Shown here: one piece after another, positions 27,166-36,107 of the stretch | Position numbering within the stretch: the first letter of the stretch is position 1 | Layout of the letters: every line of letters begins with the position of its first letter | NCBI GenBank assembly: GCA_965221445.1 | Contig: CBDCSF010000013.1 | Location: forward strand, 2,728,001 to 2,792,000 | Direction: 5' to 3' | From: MPNP01 sp965221445 | Lineage (GTDB): Bacteria; Pseudomonadota; Alphaproteobacteria; Rhodobacterales; Rhodobacteraceae | DNA: 64,000 nucleotides | Made by a program: the position numbers and the translations under genes | The notes under the pieces: generated by a model | Database searches by the model: none | What the model saw: the letters and a program-made list of their open reading frames with translations, nothing else | Told to the model about the DNA's origin: nothing

Positions 27166-28338
27166 ATGGTGAAAATTACAGAACTAAGAACAAGGGTTTG
27201 GAATTGGGTGGGTCCCACTGTACCCCCAAAAGCCAATTTTTGCACATCAGCAACAGATGCCTTGCCTTCAAGTGAGGATTCAATGGCAAGTTTTCGGTTT
27301 CACCAATGGCTGACCTGTGAGGTTATTGCTGATAACGGCATGGTTGGAATTGGTAATGCTGCCCTTGCTCCACCATTGATTAAAGAAACCATAGACCAGT
27401 ACCTGGCACCGTTGGTAATTGGAGGAGACCCCTTTGACTATGCGCTCCTTTGGGAAAGAATGTATCGCAAGACCCATGCATGGGGTCGCAAGGGGGTAGG
27501 GATGACCGCAATATCAGCAGTTGATATTGGTATTTGGGACCTCATGGGAAAAATTGTAGGTAAACCCGTTTTCAAGCTTTTGGGAGGAAGAACAAAGACG
27601 AAAATACCCGTCTATTACTCAAAGCTCTATGCGGATACGGTCGATGCGATGCAAGCAGAAGCTGCCAAAGCCATGGAGGGAAATTTCCAAGGATTTAAGG
27701 CTCGTTTCGGTTTTGGGCCGAAGGATGGGATGGCTGGAATGCGCGAAAACATCAAGAGGGTTGAGGCACTTCGAGAAGTTATAGGGTATGACCGGGACTT
27801 GATGCTGGAAGCTTATATGGGATGGAATCTGGACTACACCAGAAGGATGATCCCGAAACTTGAGACGTTTGAACCCCGTTGGTTGGAAGAACCTGTTATT
27901 GCTGATGATATTCTTGGTTATGCTGAACTTAACAGGGGTCCAATTCCCATTTCGGGAGGAGAGCACGAGTTTTCGGTTATTGGTTGCCATCAGTTGCTGC
28001 ATCATCGTGCGGTTGCCGTATTGCAATATGACACCAACAGGGTTGGTGGCATTACTGCTGCCAACAAAATCAATGGACTGGCCGAGGCCTACCAGATTCC
28101 TGTTATTCCTCATGCCGGACAGGTTCACAATTATCATCTCACCATGTCAAATATCAATTGTCCAATGAGTGAATATTTCCCTGTATTTGATGTGGAAATC
28201 GGGAATGAGCTTTTTTATTACATTTTTGAGGGAGATCCTGAACCTGTTAATGGCTATTTGGACTTGGATGATCAAAAACCGGGATTGGGGATCACGATTT
28301 CGGATAAACATCTCAAGCATTTCAAAATCAATGAATAA
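27166..28338 (+). CDS. Enolase-superfamily sugar-acid dehydratase (L-rhamnonate dehydratase-like)
   Basis: A 390-residue mandelate racemase/muconate lactonizing enzyme homologue, most like rhamnonate-type acid sugar dehydratases: RWLEEPV (Glu241) and SGGEHEF (Glu266) give two metal ligands, and the Asp-His dyad is visible at LQYDTNRVGG (Asp289) and IPHAGQ (His316). The first metal-ligand position, usually Asp (LMxDxxM), reads LMLEAYMGW here (Glu215). Such enzymes remove water from an acid sugar to give a 2-keto-3-deoxy acid. It sits between tctA and a DHDPS-family lyase, the expected order for dehydration followed by cleavage. The exact substrate is uncertain. Confidence 0.8.
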   Translation: MVKITELRTRVWNWVGPTVPPKANFCTSATDALPSSEDSMASFRFHQWLTCEVIADNGMVGIGNAALAPPLIKETIDQYLAPLVIGGDPFDYALLWERMYRKTHAWGRKGVGMTAISAVDIGIWDLMGKIVGKPVFKLLGGRTKTKIPVYYSKLYADTVDAMQAEAAKAMEGNFQGFKARFGFGPKDGMAGMRENIKRVEALREVIGYDRDLMLEAYMGWNLDYTRRMIPKLETFEPRWLEEPVIADDILGYAELNRGPIPISGGEHEFSVIGCHQLLHHRAVAVLQYDTNRVGGITAANKINGLAEAYQIPVIPHAGQVHNYHLTMSNINCPMSEYFPVFDVEIGNELFYYIFEGDPEPVNGYLDLDDQKPGLGITISDKHLKHFKINE

Positions 28339-29304
28339 ATGTTTTCGGACTGTGAATTAGAAAGCAAGACCCTAGACCAAATGGAAAAACCGATGAAGAG
28401 ATACACAGGAATTTGGCCAGTAGTACCAACCGTCTTCGATGATGCCGGCAATCTGGATCTTGAAGGGCAAAAAAGGACCCTGGATTTTCTAATTGATCAG
28501 CAGGTTGATGGTGCCTGTATTCTTGCCAATTACTCGGAACAGTTTTCACTTTCAGATGAGGAAAGGAGTTTATTACAGAAAGTCTGTATAGAACATACGG
28601 CAGAACGAATCCCGTTGATTGTAACTATTAGTCATTTCTCAACCAAGATCGCAAGTGAAAGAGCAAAATCTGCACTGGATATGGGAGCATCAATTGTCAT
28701 GGCCATGCCCCCTTACCATGGTGCTCTCCTAAAGGGCTCTCCCCAACACATTCTTGATCACTTCAAGGAAATGGGTGATGTTGGAATTCCCATAATGCTC
28801 CAGGATGCACCTCTTTCAGGTGTACCTTTACCTGTTCCTCTTCTAGCAGAATTGGCACGATCTATCGAAATGCTCCAACTTTTCAAAATTGAATCCACAG
28901 GAGCTGCTGAAAAAATCAACAACTTACTACAACTTGCTGATGACTACATTGAAGGCCCCTTTGATGGTGAAGAGGGTATAACCTTATATGCTGACCTTGT
29001 TGCTGGTGCAACTGGATCTATGACCTCTGCCCTGATACCAGATCTGATCCGCCCTGTAATCACTTCCTATTTGGTGGGAAACAAAGCCAGCTCCAAGGAT
29101 CTGTATGGGGCTGTTTTACCAATCATTAATCATGAGAATCGACAATGTGGATTTCGGGCAACCAAAGAAGCAATGGTTGAGGGGGGTATAATCAAGTCGA
29201 GTTTCTGTCGACATCCGATTGAAAAACTCCGAACAGAGGCCAGAGATTTACTTATTGAACTTCTACAGCCTCATGATCCAGCCGTTCTGTCTTGGGGGAA
29301 GTAG
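28339..29304 (+). CDS. Dihydrodipicolinate synthase / N-acetylneuraminate lyase family aldolase
   Basis: A 321-residue class I aldolase of the DHDPS/NAL family. The Schiff-base Lys is Lys183 (QLFKIEST). The usual Tyr-Asn-x-Pro loop is replaced by IMLQDAPLSG, with Gln155 where the catalytic Tyr normally stands, so this is a divergent subgroup. By position it probably cleaves the 2-keto-3-deoxy acid made by the upstream dehydratase, or dehydrates it (inference). The ATG at 28339 follows the upstream stop directly; ATGs at 28381 and 28393 (MKRYTGIW) are plausible alternative starts that match the family N-terminus better. Confidence 0.82.
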   Translation: MFSDCELESKTLDQMEKPMKRYTGIWPVVPTVFDDAGNLDLEGQKRTLDFLIDQQVDGACILANYSEQFSLSDEERSLLQKVCIEHTAERIPLIVTISHFSTKIASERAKSALDMGASIVMAMPPYHGALLKGSPQHILDHFKEMGDVGIPIMLQDAPLSGVPLPVPLLAELARSIEMLQLFKIESTGAAEKINNLLQLADDYIEGPFDGEEGITLYADLVAGATGSMTSALIPDLIRPVITSYLVGNKASSKDLYGAVLPIINHENRQCGFRATKEAMVEGGIIKSSFCRHPIEKLRTEARDLLIELLQPHDPAVLSWGK

Positions 29305-29313
29305 GAATTATCT

Positions 29314-30357
29314 TTGAAAGCAAATATCAAAAATAAAAGTATGGAGGAAAGAAAACCTAAGATTGGTATAATTCCAGGTGACCCGAGCGGTATCGGGCCG
29401 GAATTGATCGCTAAGCTCCTTTGCGATGAAGAGGTTGTATCCCAGCATAATGTATTGCTGGTTGGCGATAGGCATGTTTTCGAATTAGGCCAAAACCACA
29501 CAGGTAAATCTTATGATCTGGTACCTGTTGATCCTTGGGAAGATGATTGGACCCAAACACCCACCTACCCTTTTTTTGAAAATACAACCATAGAACCAGA
29601 GGAAATCAAAATTGCTGAAGTCACACTTGCTTCAGGGATTTCAGCCATGGCGAACCTTAATTTAGGACTAGATCTATTAAGGGAAAAAGTTATTGAAGCC
29701 CTGGTTTTCGCACCTTTTAACAAGGAAGCTCTTAAACTGGGTGGATTAAAGTTTCAGGATGAGCTTCATCACATGAAGGATTACCTGAATTACGATGGCT
29801 ATATTACGGAACTTAATACACTGGATGGATTCTGGACCAGCAGGGTTACAAGCCACATTGCACTGAAGGAAGTTTCGAAAGCCATTACAGAAACGAGAAT
29901 AATCAACTCGATTGAGTTGATTGACAGGACTTTGAAGCGATCAGGAGTTAAGCGACCCAGAATTGCAGTAGCTGCCCTGAATCCTCATGCCGGTGATGGA
30001 GGTAATTTTGGTACAGAAGAAATTGATGTGATTTCTCCTTCGGTTAAAAAGGCTGGTCGTAAGCAAATTGCCGTGGATGGCCCCTGGCCTTCAGATACAG
30101 TTTTCCTGAAATACACCAGGGGAGAAGTTGATGCGATAGTAACCATGTACCATGATCAGGGGCAGATAGCTCTCAAACTAATGGGATTTGATCGTGGTGT
30201 AACAGTTTTAGGAGGAATCCCATACCCGATTACCACTGCAGCACATGGAACAGCATTTGATATTGCTGGTGAAGGTATTGCTGACTTAGGTGCTTTCCGC
30301 AATGCCTTTCTATTGGCTGGGACCATGGTTAAGAATTGGGACCAGGTTAATGGTTAA
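29314..30357 (+). CDS. PdxA family 4-hydroxythreonine-4-phosphate dehydrogenase-like protein
   Basis: A 347-residue NAD-dependent dehydrogenase with the PdxA opening KIGIIPGDPSGIGPELIAKLL and metal-binding His in SHIALKEV, LNPHAGDGG and MYHDQGQIALKLMGFDRGV. The likely start is TTG at 29314, with AGGA upstream; ATG at 29341 lacks a good RBS. Paralogues of this type (PdxA2) sit in catabolic operons, where they oxidise and decarboxylate phosphorylated tetronates. Here no DUF1537 kinase is present, so the substrate may not be a phosphotetronate or the kinase is elsewhere. It overlaps the next dehydrogenase by 8 bases. Confidence 0.85.
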   Translation: MKANIKNKSMEERKPKIGIIPGDPSGIGPELIAKLLCDEEVVSQHNVLLVGDRHVFELGQNHTGKSYDLVPVDPWEDDWTQTPTYPFFENTTIEPEEIKIAEVTLASGISAMANLNLGLDLLREKVIEALVFAPFNKEALKLGGLKFQDELHHMKDYLNYDGYITELNTLDGFWTSRVTSHIALKEVSKAITETRIINSIELIDRTLKRSGVKRPRIAVAALNPHAGDGGNFGTEEIDVISPSVKKAGRKQIAVDGPWPSDTVFLKYTRGEVDAIVTMYHDQGQIALKLMGFDRGVTVLGGIPYPITTAAHGTAFDIAGEGIADLGAFRNAFLLAGTMVKNWDQVNG

Positions 30358-31231
30358 GATTAAACGGATAGGTTTCATTGGTGCTGGACTTATGGGCTTT
30401 GGTATGGCCAAATGTATGCTTGAGAATGGCACGGAGGTCAAGGTTCTCCCCCATAGAAACCATGGTCCGATTCGGAAGCTTAAAAAATTGGGCGCGACGA
30501 CTGCATCTGACTACCGTGATGTAGTTATAGATACTGAAGGCCTGATAACATGTCTTCCAAATGCTGACATCGTTAAACAGGTTGCCAAAGAAATAGTTCC
30601 TGAATTCAGGTCAGGAATGTTTTGGATTGATTCGACAACATCGAAACCCGAAACTAGCAAAATTATTGCCAAGTCTCTTGACGATAAGGGAGCAGTTTTT
30701 GCAGATGCCCCGGTTACCGGTGGTCCTGCACAGGCTTTAGAGGGCCAGTTAGCTTCATTGGTGGGTTGTGATCAACAGTTTTTTCCACTCGTAGAAAGTA
30801 TGGTTGGTAACTACTCCAAGGTCATTCGTCATTTTGGAGAAGTGGGTTCTGGAAACATAGCAAAACTTCTTAACAATCTTGTATCTCAAGGTATGGCCAT
30901 TCTACTTGCAGACGCTTTTCTGAGTGCAGAATTAAATGGGGTTGATCGTCAAGCCCTATACGATGTGATGGAGGCAGGTGCAGTCAGATCAGGAACTTTG
31001 AAAAAAATGATTAAGCCCTACCTGTCTGGAAATTATGATGGCAGCCAGTTTTCTATTGCAAACTCACTCAAAGACTTGTGCTATGTCAACGAGTTGATGA
31101 ATGAAATTCTACCGGGTCATGCGGGGTTATCAGAATACCTTGTCAGAAGACAACAAAAACAGGTAGAAATGGGGCGGGGAAATAGTTTTGTCAGTAATTT
31201 ACTTAAACAGGAATTTATTTTATCAGAGTAA
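30350..31231 (+). CDS. 3-hydroxyisobutyrate dehydrogenase family oxidoreductase
   Basis: About 293 residues from the ATG at 30350, inside the end of the PdxA-type gene. It has the Rossmann motif RIGFIGAGLMGFGMAKCML, the substrate motif FADAPVTGGPAQALEGQLASLVG and the catalytic Lys in GNIAKLLNNLV. These are family features of beta-hydroxyacid dehydrogenases that oxidise a 3-hydroxy acid with NAD(P), including tartronate semialdehyde reductase and LtnD. It is the last gene of the tct operon and probably handles the hydroxy-acid or aldehyde product of the earlier steps. The substrate is inferred only from context. Confidence 0.87.
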   Translation: MVKIKRIGFIGAGLMGFGMAKCMLENGTEVKVLPHRNHGPIRKLKKLGATTASDYRDVVIDTEGLITCLPNADIVKQVAKEIVPEFRSGMFWIDSTTSKPETSKIIAKSLDDKGAVFADAPVTGGPAQALEGQLASLVGCDQQFFPLVESMVGNYSKVIRHFGEVGSGNIAKLLNNLVSQGMAILLADAFLSAELNGVDRQALYDVMEAGAVRSGTLKKMIKPYLSGNYDGSQFSIANSLKDLCYVNELMNEILPGHAGLSEYLVRRQQKQVEMGRGNSFVSNLLKQEFILSE

Positions 31232-31354
31232 ATTGTGCTGCTTTCATGTTGAGGTATCCTGCATTGAAATAGTGACAATCTGGAATACAGAATCAGAGGA
31301 AATATTTTCAACAGACTTTAGCCTTGGTTTGTGATGGAAATTTTTCCTAATGAT

Positions 31355-32074
31355 TTAGGATACCCTCAAACAACTACCTAATCCTACCGATTTTAAAGCC
31401 TTAGCTCTTTCTACAATCCATTCAATTCTAATATTTTGTTCTGGCGATAAATTGTTGGGATTGATACCATTTGGATCTTCAAGCATAACAGTTAATATTG
31501 CACTCTCCTCAGGGCTCAATGTTGTGATGTTTTTACCTAAAATAGTCTGTGATGCTGAAGCCACACCAAATATAGAGGTGCCTACCTTAACGTGGTTCAG
31601 GTATAATTCCAATATTCTTTGCTTGGTTAAGAGAATTTCAATCAAAACAGTTAATGGAGTTTCAAATACCCTGCGTAGAGTACCTTCTGAACTCCCCAAG
31701 AAAAGAACACGTACGGCTTTTTGGGTAAGTGTCGTTGGTTTGCCTACTTCTCTATCACGGGAGGTCCTAAGAGCAAAACCCCAATGGGTACAGAAATGCT
31801 CATCCTCAATAGCCAAAAAAAACAAACCAAAATTTTCTGGTAGGTTTTGATAGTCAATCCATTCATGGTTTATGTTTCCATGGTTAATGAATGATTTAGC
31901 CATTTGGAGCGAAAAGGGCGGATTAATCAGACTTAGTGAGAATAGGGCCAATACTATAAAAACAGGTATGGCGATTATAATCCGAACAAAAAACCTGATT
32001 ACCCGTTTCAACAATTTGGGCTTTGCTTCAGGAGAATTTCTTTTGAAAATTTTCAAGTTGATTTTACCTGCCAA
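31355..32074 (-). CDS. mtgA: Monofunctional biosynthetic peptidoglycan transglycosylase
   Basis: A 239-residue membrane-anchored GT51 glycosyltransferase. A hydrophobic segment (VIRFFVRIIIAIPVFIVLAL) anchors it, then FFLAIEDEHFCTHWGF carries the catalytic Glu90 in the family ExxFxxHxG motif. The second block (PTTLTQKAVRVLFLG) corresponds to GSTISQQTAKNLFL in classical MtgA but is diverged, and ILELYLNHVKVGTSIFGVASAS matches the conserved YLN...G..GVxxA region. It polymerises lipid II into glycan strands. Length is typical. The start is a TTG at 32074; no upstream ATG is available in frame. Confidence 0.85.
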   Translation of the reverse strand: MAGKINLKIFKRNSPEAKPKLLKRVIRFFVRIIIAIPVFIVLALFSLSLINPPFSLQMAKSFINHGNINHEWIDYQNLPENFGLFFLAIEDEHFCTHWGFALRTSRDREVGKPTTLTQKAVRVLFLGSSEGTLRRVFETPLTVLIEILLTKQRILELYLNHVKVGTSIFGVASASQTILGKNITTLSPEESAILTVMLEDPNGINPNNLSPEQNIRIEWIVERAKALKSVGLGSCLRVS

Positions 32075-32358
32075 AATTTATCGGAGTTAAGTATTTCACC
32101 CGTGATTTATCAACAATGCCATCACTCGAATTAAGTTTGCATCAAAAAGCAATCTTTCAATCCATCAAAGTGTGTCGGCATAAAATCTGCTCCACCTCTA
32201 AGGTTTATTCCCAAAAATCTAACCAACTCTTTAAGGTTATTCTGGTATCTAAATTTAGTGAGTAAAATACTTAAGTAAAGGTGACGGAATTTGGTTGGAT
32301 GTCCGTATAAGGTAGTAATTGTTGATAATGGTAAGAAGTTTTGATGGAGGTTTAATAG

Positions 32359-32877
32359 ATGAATAAGTTTAGGCTAGGCACACTTACTGCATTGGTTGCG
32401 GGGTTTTTAACAGTCGTCCTATTAGGGCTTCCTGCAAAGGCAGATGATGGTGGTAAGTATCATAAATGGAAAAGGTCTGGTGGACATCAAGTTTCCTTTG
32501 AAGAATTGGATACCAACTCTGATGGCATGATTACTGCTGAAGACATTGAAGCATACCAGGAGGTTCGATTCAATAATATCGACACCGATGGTGACAGTAT
32601 GATTTCGCAAGAGGAATGGGAAGCGAATTTTGAGGCTAATATATCTGAAGGTAATAAATCCCGAATAGCAAAAATGTTTGACCGGATTGATAACAATGAT
32701 GACGGAATGATCAGTACTGATGAATTGCCTGCGAAAAAAATGAATTTTGAAAGAATTTTAGATAAGTTGGATCAGGATGGCGACGGTGCCATCTCAAAAG
32801 AAGAATTCGATGAAGGAAAATTCAAAGGCAAAAGGAAATCTGGAAAAAGGTCTAACAAAGAACGCCACAACGAGTAA
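32359..32877 (+). CDS. Secreted EF-hand calcium-binding protein
   Basis: A 172-residue protein with an N-terminal signal peptide (residues 1-30, hydrophobic LTALVAGFLTVVLLG, cleavage near AKA-DD) and four EF-hand loops: DTNSDGMITAEDIE, DTDGDSMISQEEWE, DNNDDGMISTDELP and DQDGDGAISKEEFD. All four keep the acidic ligands at positions 1, 3, 5 and 12. The C-terminal tail is highly basic. It is followed by a GC-rich hairpin, an ECF sigma factor and a small membrane protein. That resembles envelope-stress clusters, where an EF-hand protein senses or buffers periplasmic metal ions (inference). Confidence 0.88.
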   Translation: MNKFRLGTLTALVAGFLTVVLLGLPAKADDGGKYHKWKRSGGHQVSFEELDTNSDGMITAEDIEAYQEVRFNNIDTDGDSMISQEEWEANFEANISEGNKSRIAKMFDRIDNNDDGMISTDELPAKKMNFERILDKLDQDGDGAISKEEFDEGKFKGKRKSGKRSNKERHNE

Positions 32878-32887
32878 GTTCCCCTTT

Positions 32888-32912
32888 GTCCGGTCCCCAA
32901 CCAGGACCGGAC
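32888..32912 (+). terminator. GC-rich hairpin after the EF-hand gene
   Basis: A perfect 9-bp stem GTCCGGTCC / GGACCGGAC (32888-32896 and 32904-32912) with a 7-base loop, just after the EF-hand stop. The following TCCTCTATAATTT is only weakly T-rich, so termination may be partial and allow readthrough into the sigma factor gene. Confidence 0.6.
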
Positions 32913-32974
32913 TCCTCTATAATTTACCCACAGAATTTCTGGTTTGTTTCAAAATAGGTTAGGATCTATTTCCT

Positions 32975-33526
32975 TTGAATGAGGATGATGAATTAATAAA
33001 GAGGTACGCTCAAGGTGATCCGGTGGCAGCTAGGATGTTGATAGAAAAATTTTCACCACCGCTTTACGGAATGGCATGTCGAAGCTTGGGGAGTACTACT
33101 GAAGCAGAAGAAATTGTTCAGGAAACCATGGTACGTTTGTGGCGTTTTGCACCCAAGTGGAAACCAGGTAAGGCAAAGGTCTCTACGTGGTTATGGCGGG
33201 TAGCATCTAATTTATGCATAGATAGAATCAGGGAAAAGAACAAGTTTGTTGATAATACATCCGAGGAAGTAGATAATTCAGACAGTTCAATTAGCAACCT
33301 TATTCATCAGGATAGAGTTAAAGCAATACATGAAGCATTGAGAAAATTACCAGCAAGACAGAACCAAGTGATTGTGCTAAAATACTTTGAGGGGCTTGGC
33401 AATAAGGAAGTATCTCAAATCATGGCGGTAAGTGTCGAAACGGTTGAGGGGCTTTATTCCAGAGGAAAGAAAAAATTGAGGGAGATCCTTGTGGCCCAGC
33501 AACCAACCCTTGGCTGGAAAGAGTAA
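32975..33526 (+). CDS. ECF-type RNA polymerase sigma factor
   Basis: A 183-residue sigma factor with only region 2 (LGSTTEAEEIVQETMVRLWRFAPKW) and region 4 (LPARQNQVIVLKYFEGLGNKEVSQIMAVSVETVEGLYSRGKKKLRE, residues about 127-175), the layout of ECF/group 4 factors. The likely start is TTG at 32975, preceded by AGGA at about 10 bases. The gene 5 bases downstream encodes a small one-TM protein, the usual place for an anti-sigma factor. The upstream EF-hand gene may belong to the same regulon. Confidence 0.9.
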   Translation: MNEDDELIKRYAQGDPVAARMLIEKFSPPLYGMACRSLGSTTEAEEIVQETMVRLWRFAPKWKPGKAKVSTWLWRVASNLCIDRIREKNKFVDNTSEEVDNSDSSISNLIHQDRVKAIHEALRKLPARQNQVIVLKYFEGLGNKEVSQIMAVSVETVEGLYSRGKKKLREILVAQQPTLGWKE

Positions 33527-33531
33527 CCAAA

Positions 33532-33906
33532 ATGAATCCGAATGATAAAATTGATTTGGAAGTTCTACTGGAAGAGGCTAGAGAACATGATTTTCCACTT
33601 CAGGACAATTTTGCTGAGGCACTGTTCAAAGATGCACTGGACGTTCAATCAGACTTCAAGCAAAACCAGATAGTAAATACCCCAGAAGTTCCATGGCTAG
33701 AAAGTTTGTTCCAACTTGGACATCGTTTATCTCCACTAGGTCCCGGAATTGTAGTTGCGTCCACAGTAATTGGAGTCATCTTGGGATACTATGTCGCCGA
33801 AGATTTAGAAGTGATTACCCTTAGTGCATTTGGTTTTTATCCAGATCCTACCGGGCTTGAATTTTATGGCAATATTGAAGAGTTGCTTCAACTTGATGTT
33901 GGCTGA
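33532..33906 (+). CDS. Small membrane protein, possible anti-sigma factor
   Basis: A 124-residue protein not recognised as a family. Residues 1-55 are acidic and soluble; one membrane segment (SPLGPGIVVASTVIGVILGYYVA) lies at about residues 67-88, followed by about 35 residues predicted outside. It starts 5 bases after the ECF sigma gene and would be cotranscribed. Size, topology and position fit a one-TM anti-sigma factor, but there is no zinc-binding HxxxCxxC motif. The role is inferred from location only. Confidence 0.6.
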   Translation: MNPNDKIDLEVLLEEAREHDFPLQDNFAEALFKDALDVQSDFKQNQIVNTPEVPWLESLFQLGHRLSPLGPGIVVASTVIGVILGYYVAEDLEVITLSAFGFYPDPTGLEFYGNIEELLQLDVG

Positions 33907-34028
33907 GGCTCAACCTCCACCCTGACATTAGACGATCATTAAGTTCAATGTAATATATTGAAACAATCGTTTAATTGTCTTTTTATGTGAAAGAAATTAA
34001 TACATAGAAGACAATGAAGGAAAGGGCA

Positions 34029-34952
34029 ATGACCCAAGCAGCATTAAATCATGAAGTTTCTTTTGAAGGAGCCGGTCTTCACTCCGGTGAGAGGTCATGC
34101 GTAACTGTTCTCCCAGCTCCTCCTGATTTCGGTATTCAGTTTTTCAGAACAGATGGTGCTTTTCAGGATAACTGTGTGCCAGCCAATTACAAAAATGTAG
34201 TTGATACCCTCAGATGTACAACAGTAGGTAACACTAGCGGTGTAAAGGTCAAAACAATTGAACACCTTCTTGCAGCTTTCGTAGCCTGTGGTATTAGAAA
34301 TGCCAAGGTAATGATTTCGGGTGAAGAGGTGCCAGCACTTGATGGTAGTGCCAGGGAATTTGTTAAGAAATTTTTGACCGTTGGTTTGCAAAATCAGGCA
34401 ACCCCACAAAAAGTGCTCAAGGTCCTTAAGCCAGTCACTTGGGAAGACTCCAGGACAGGCTCACATGTCGCATTTTTTCCATCCGACACGTTCGAGATGG
34501 AATTTACAATTGAGTATCCTTTACCGATTGGAAAACAGAGCAAGAAAACCGAGTTGGTTAACGGTTCGGTAGTAAGTTCCCTGAGCTCTTCTCGAACCTT
34601 CTGTCTAAATGGCGAAATTGAATATCTTTGGTCCAATGGGTTGGGTTTGGGTGGTAATTACGAGAACGTAGCCATAGTCGACGAAAAAAGTAACAAATAC
34701 GTGAATCCTGTCAGATGTGAGGATGAGCCCGTAAGTCATAAAATGCTTGATGCGGTCGGTGATTTGTCACTTTCTGGTTTCCCAATTCTGGGTCTTTTTG
34801 TTGGATATAAATCCGGGCACCATGCCAACATTGAAGTTTTACGGCAATTGTTTTCCGATAAGGAAAATTACGAAATCATTGAAGCTCCTGAAACCATTTC
34901 CGCAATGCTTCCTGGTATGCAGGCAAAACTTTCCGATTTGCCCCAAATTTAA
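34029..34952 (+). CDS. lpxC: UDP-3-O-acyl-N-acetylglucosamine deacetylase LpxC
   Basis: The zinc amidase that commits cells to lipid A synthesis. Motifs: GAGLHSGERS at the start, KTIEHLLAAFVACG (zinc His), GEEVPALDGSA, SHKMLDAVGDL (zinc His and Asp) and GYKSGHHANIEVLRQL (catalytic His). Length of about 307 residues is normal. I prefer the ATG at 34029, which has AAGGAAAGGG before it; ATG 34014 would add five residues. It is followed by bamD and recN, the alphaproteobacterial envelope/DNA repair order. The presence of lpxC indicates a Gram-negative outer membrane with lipid A. Confidence 0.95.
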   Translation: MTQAALNHEVSFEGAGLHSGERSCVTVLPAPPDFGIQFFRTDGAFQDNCVPANYKNVVDTLRCTTVGNTSGVKVKTIEHLLAAFVACGIRNAKVMISGEEVPALDGSAREFVKKFLTVGLQNQATPQKVLKVLKPVTWEDSRTGSHVAFFPSDTFEMEFTIEYPLPIGKQSKKTELVNGSVVSSLSSSRTFCLNGEIEYLWSNGLGLGGNYENVAIVDEKSNKYVNPVRCEDEPVSHKMLDAVGDLSLSGFPILGLFVGYKSGHHANIEVLRQLFSDKENYEIIEAPETISAMLPGMQAKLSDLPQI

Positions 34953-34953
34953 G

Positions 34954-34975
34954 ATTACCTTTTTTTTAAGGTAAT
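34954..34975 (+). terminator. Hairpin after lpxC
   Basis: ATTACCTT (34954-34961) and AAGGTAAT (34968-34975) form an 8-bp stem with a loop of Ts, immediately after the lpxC stop. The 3' side lacks a T tract, so it may be a weak terminator or an mRNA 3' stabiliser. On the opposite strand the loop reads as As. Confidence 0.4.
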
Positions 34976-35161
34976 GGGTTTGAAGCCACTACATTACAGT
35001 CAAGATTGGAGATTGAACCTAGCACCGCTGAAAAAATGTCTTAAATTATGATATTAGTGTAATTTCTTGGGTGACAATCCGGGAAGAAATGATAGGATTC
35101 CTCATAAGTGTTGCAGGTAGACACTTGGATATTGGGGCTATTTTAAAATTAAGGGAAATGA

Positions 35162-36085
35162 ATGGTACAAAAATTTCGATCGCTAATTTTGATTTTCGTC
35201 ATTTTCAGCCTCCTTTTTGGATGTGGAAGGAAAGAGAACGATCCTGAAATTGAAGATTTTAGTGCCCAGGAAATTTTTCAATCGGCGTCAGGAAACCTTG
35301 AGGATAACAGGTTTAGACTAGCCGCCAGAAAATTTGAGGAAATTGAAAGACTTTATCCGTATTCAGATTATGCCCGGCAAGGTACTCTTCAAGCAGCATA
35401 CGCATATAATCTGGCGCGAGAATATGACTTGAGCAGAGATGCTGCTGAAAGGTTCTTATCTTTCTATCCTGGCGATCAGGATGCGGGTTATGCACAATAT
35501 CTGATAGCAATGAGCTATTATCATCAATTGGACCTCAAAGGGCGAGACAGAGCCATAGCCAAGAGTACCTTAGATGCATTATTTGCAGTCGTACAGGATT
35601 ATGGCGACAGCCAATATGCCCAGTCAGCAAATTTCCAAATTGATATAGTTGTGGACAGATTAGCCATCAAGGAAATGGAAGTAGGTAGGTATTATTTGAG
35701 CAAGCAGCATTACGGTGCTGCCATCAAGAGGTTCAGCAAGGTCGTAGATAACACCTTCCTGGATGATTTCCAGATTTTGGATGAGGAAGAGGAAATTAGT
35801 TTGGTTGCTGAACCACCACCAAAATTCAGTGAAATGTATTCCAAAACTACCAGCCACGTCCCCGAGGCTCTGCATCGTTTGGTAGAAGCATATGTTTCCA
35901 TCGGGCTTATTTCCGAAGCAGAGGAATCTGCGGCAATCCTGGCTCATAATTTCAATAATTCTGAGTGGTACAGTGATACATACACCTTGCTACAAAACGT
36001 AGGTGCCAATGTTCCTCCTGAAAAACCTAGAGATGGTTTCTTTAGAAGGTTCAATCGAATGACTTTAAGGGGAGAATGGTTGTAG
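35162..36085 (+). CDS. bamD: Outer membrane assembly lipoprotein BamD
   Basis: A 307-residue lipoprotein with a signal peptide and lipobox LLFGCGRK (Cys21), followed by TPR-like repeats: AQEIFQSASGNLEDNRFRLAARKFEEIERLYPYSDYARQG, then DAGYAQYLIAMSYYHQ and the YYLSKQHYGAAIKRFSKVVDN repeat (approximate residues 38-200). This is the YfiO/ComL/BamD architecture that docks BamA and inserts beta-barrel proteins into the outer membrane. RBS AAGGGAAATG precedes the ATG. It lies between lpxC and recN as in many alphaproteobacteria. The C-terminus is slightly longer than in enteric BamD. Confidence 0.9.
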   Translation: MVQKFRSLILIFVIFSLLFGCGRKENDPEIEDFSAQEIFQSASGNLEDNRFRLAARKFEEIERLYPYSDYARQGTLQAAYAYNLAREYDLSRDAAERFLSFYPGDQDAGYAQYLIAMSYYHQLDLKGRDRAIAKSTLDALFAVVQDYGDSQYAQSANFQIDIVVDRLAIKEMEVGRYYLSKQHYGAAIKRFSKVVDNTFLDDFQILDEEEEISLVAEPPPKFSEMYSKTTSHVPEALHRLVEAYVSIGLISEAEESAAILAHNFNNSEWYSDTYTLLQNVGANVPPEKPRDGFFRRFNRMTLRGEWL

Positions 36086-36107
36086 GAAACTTCAACCTTT
36101 TTCTCTT

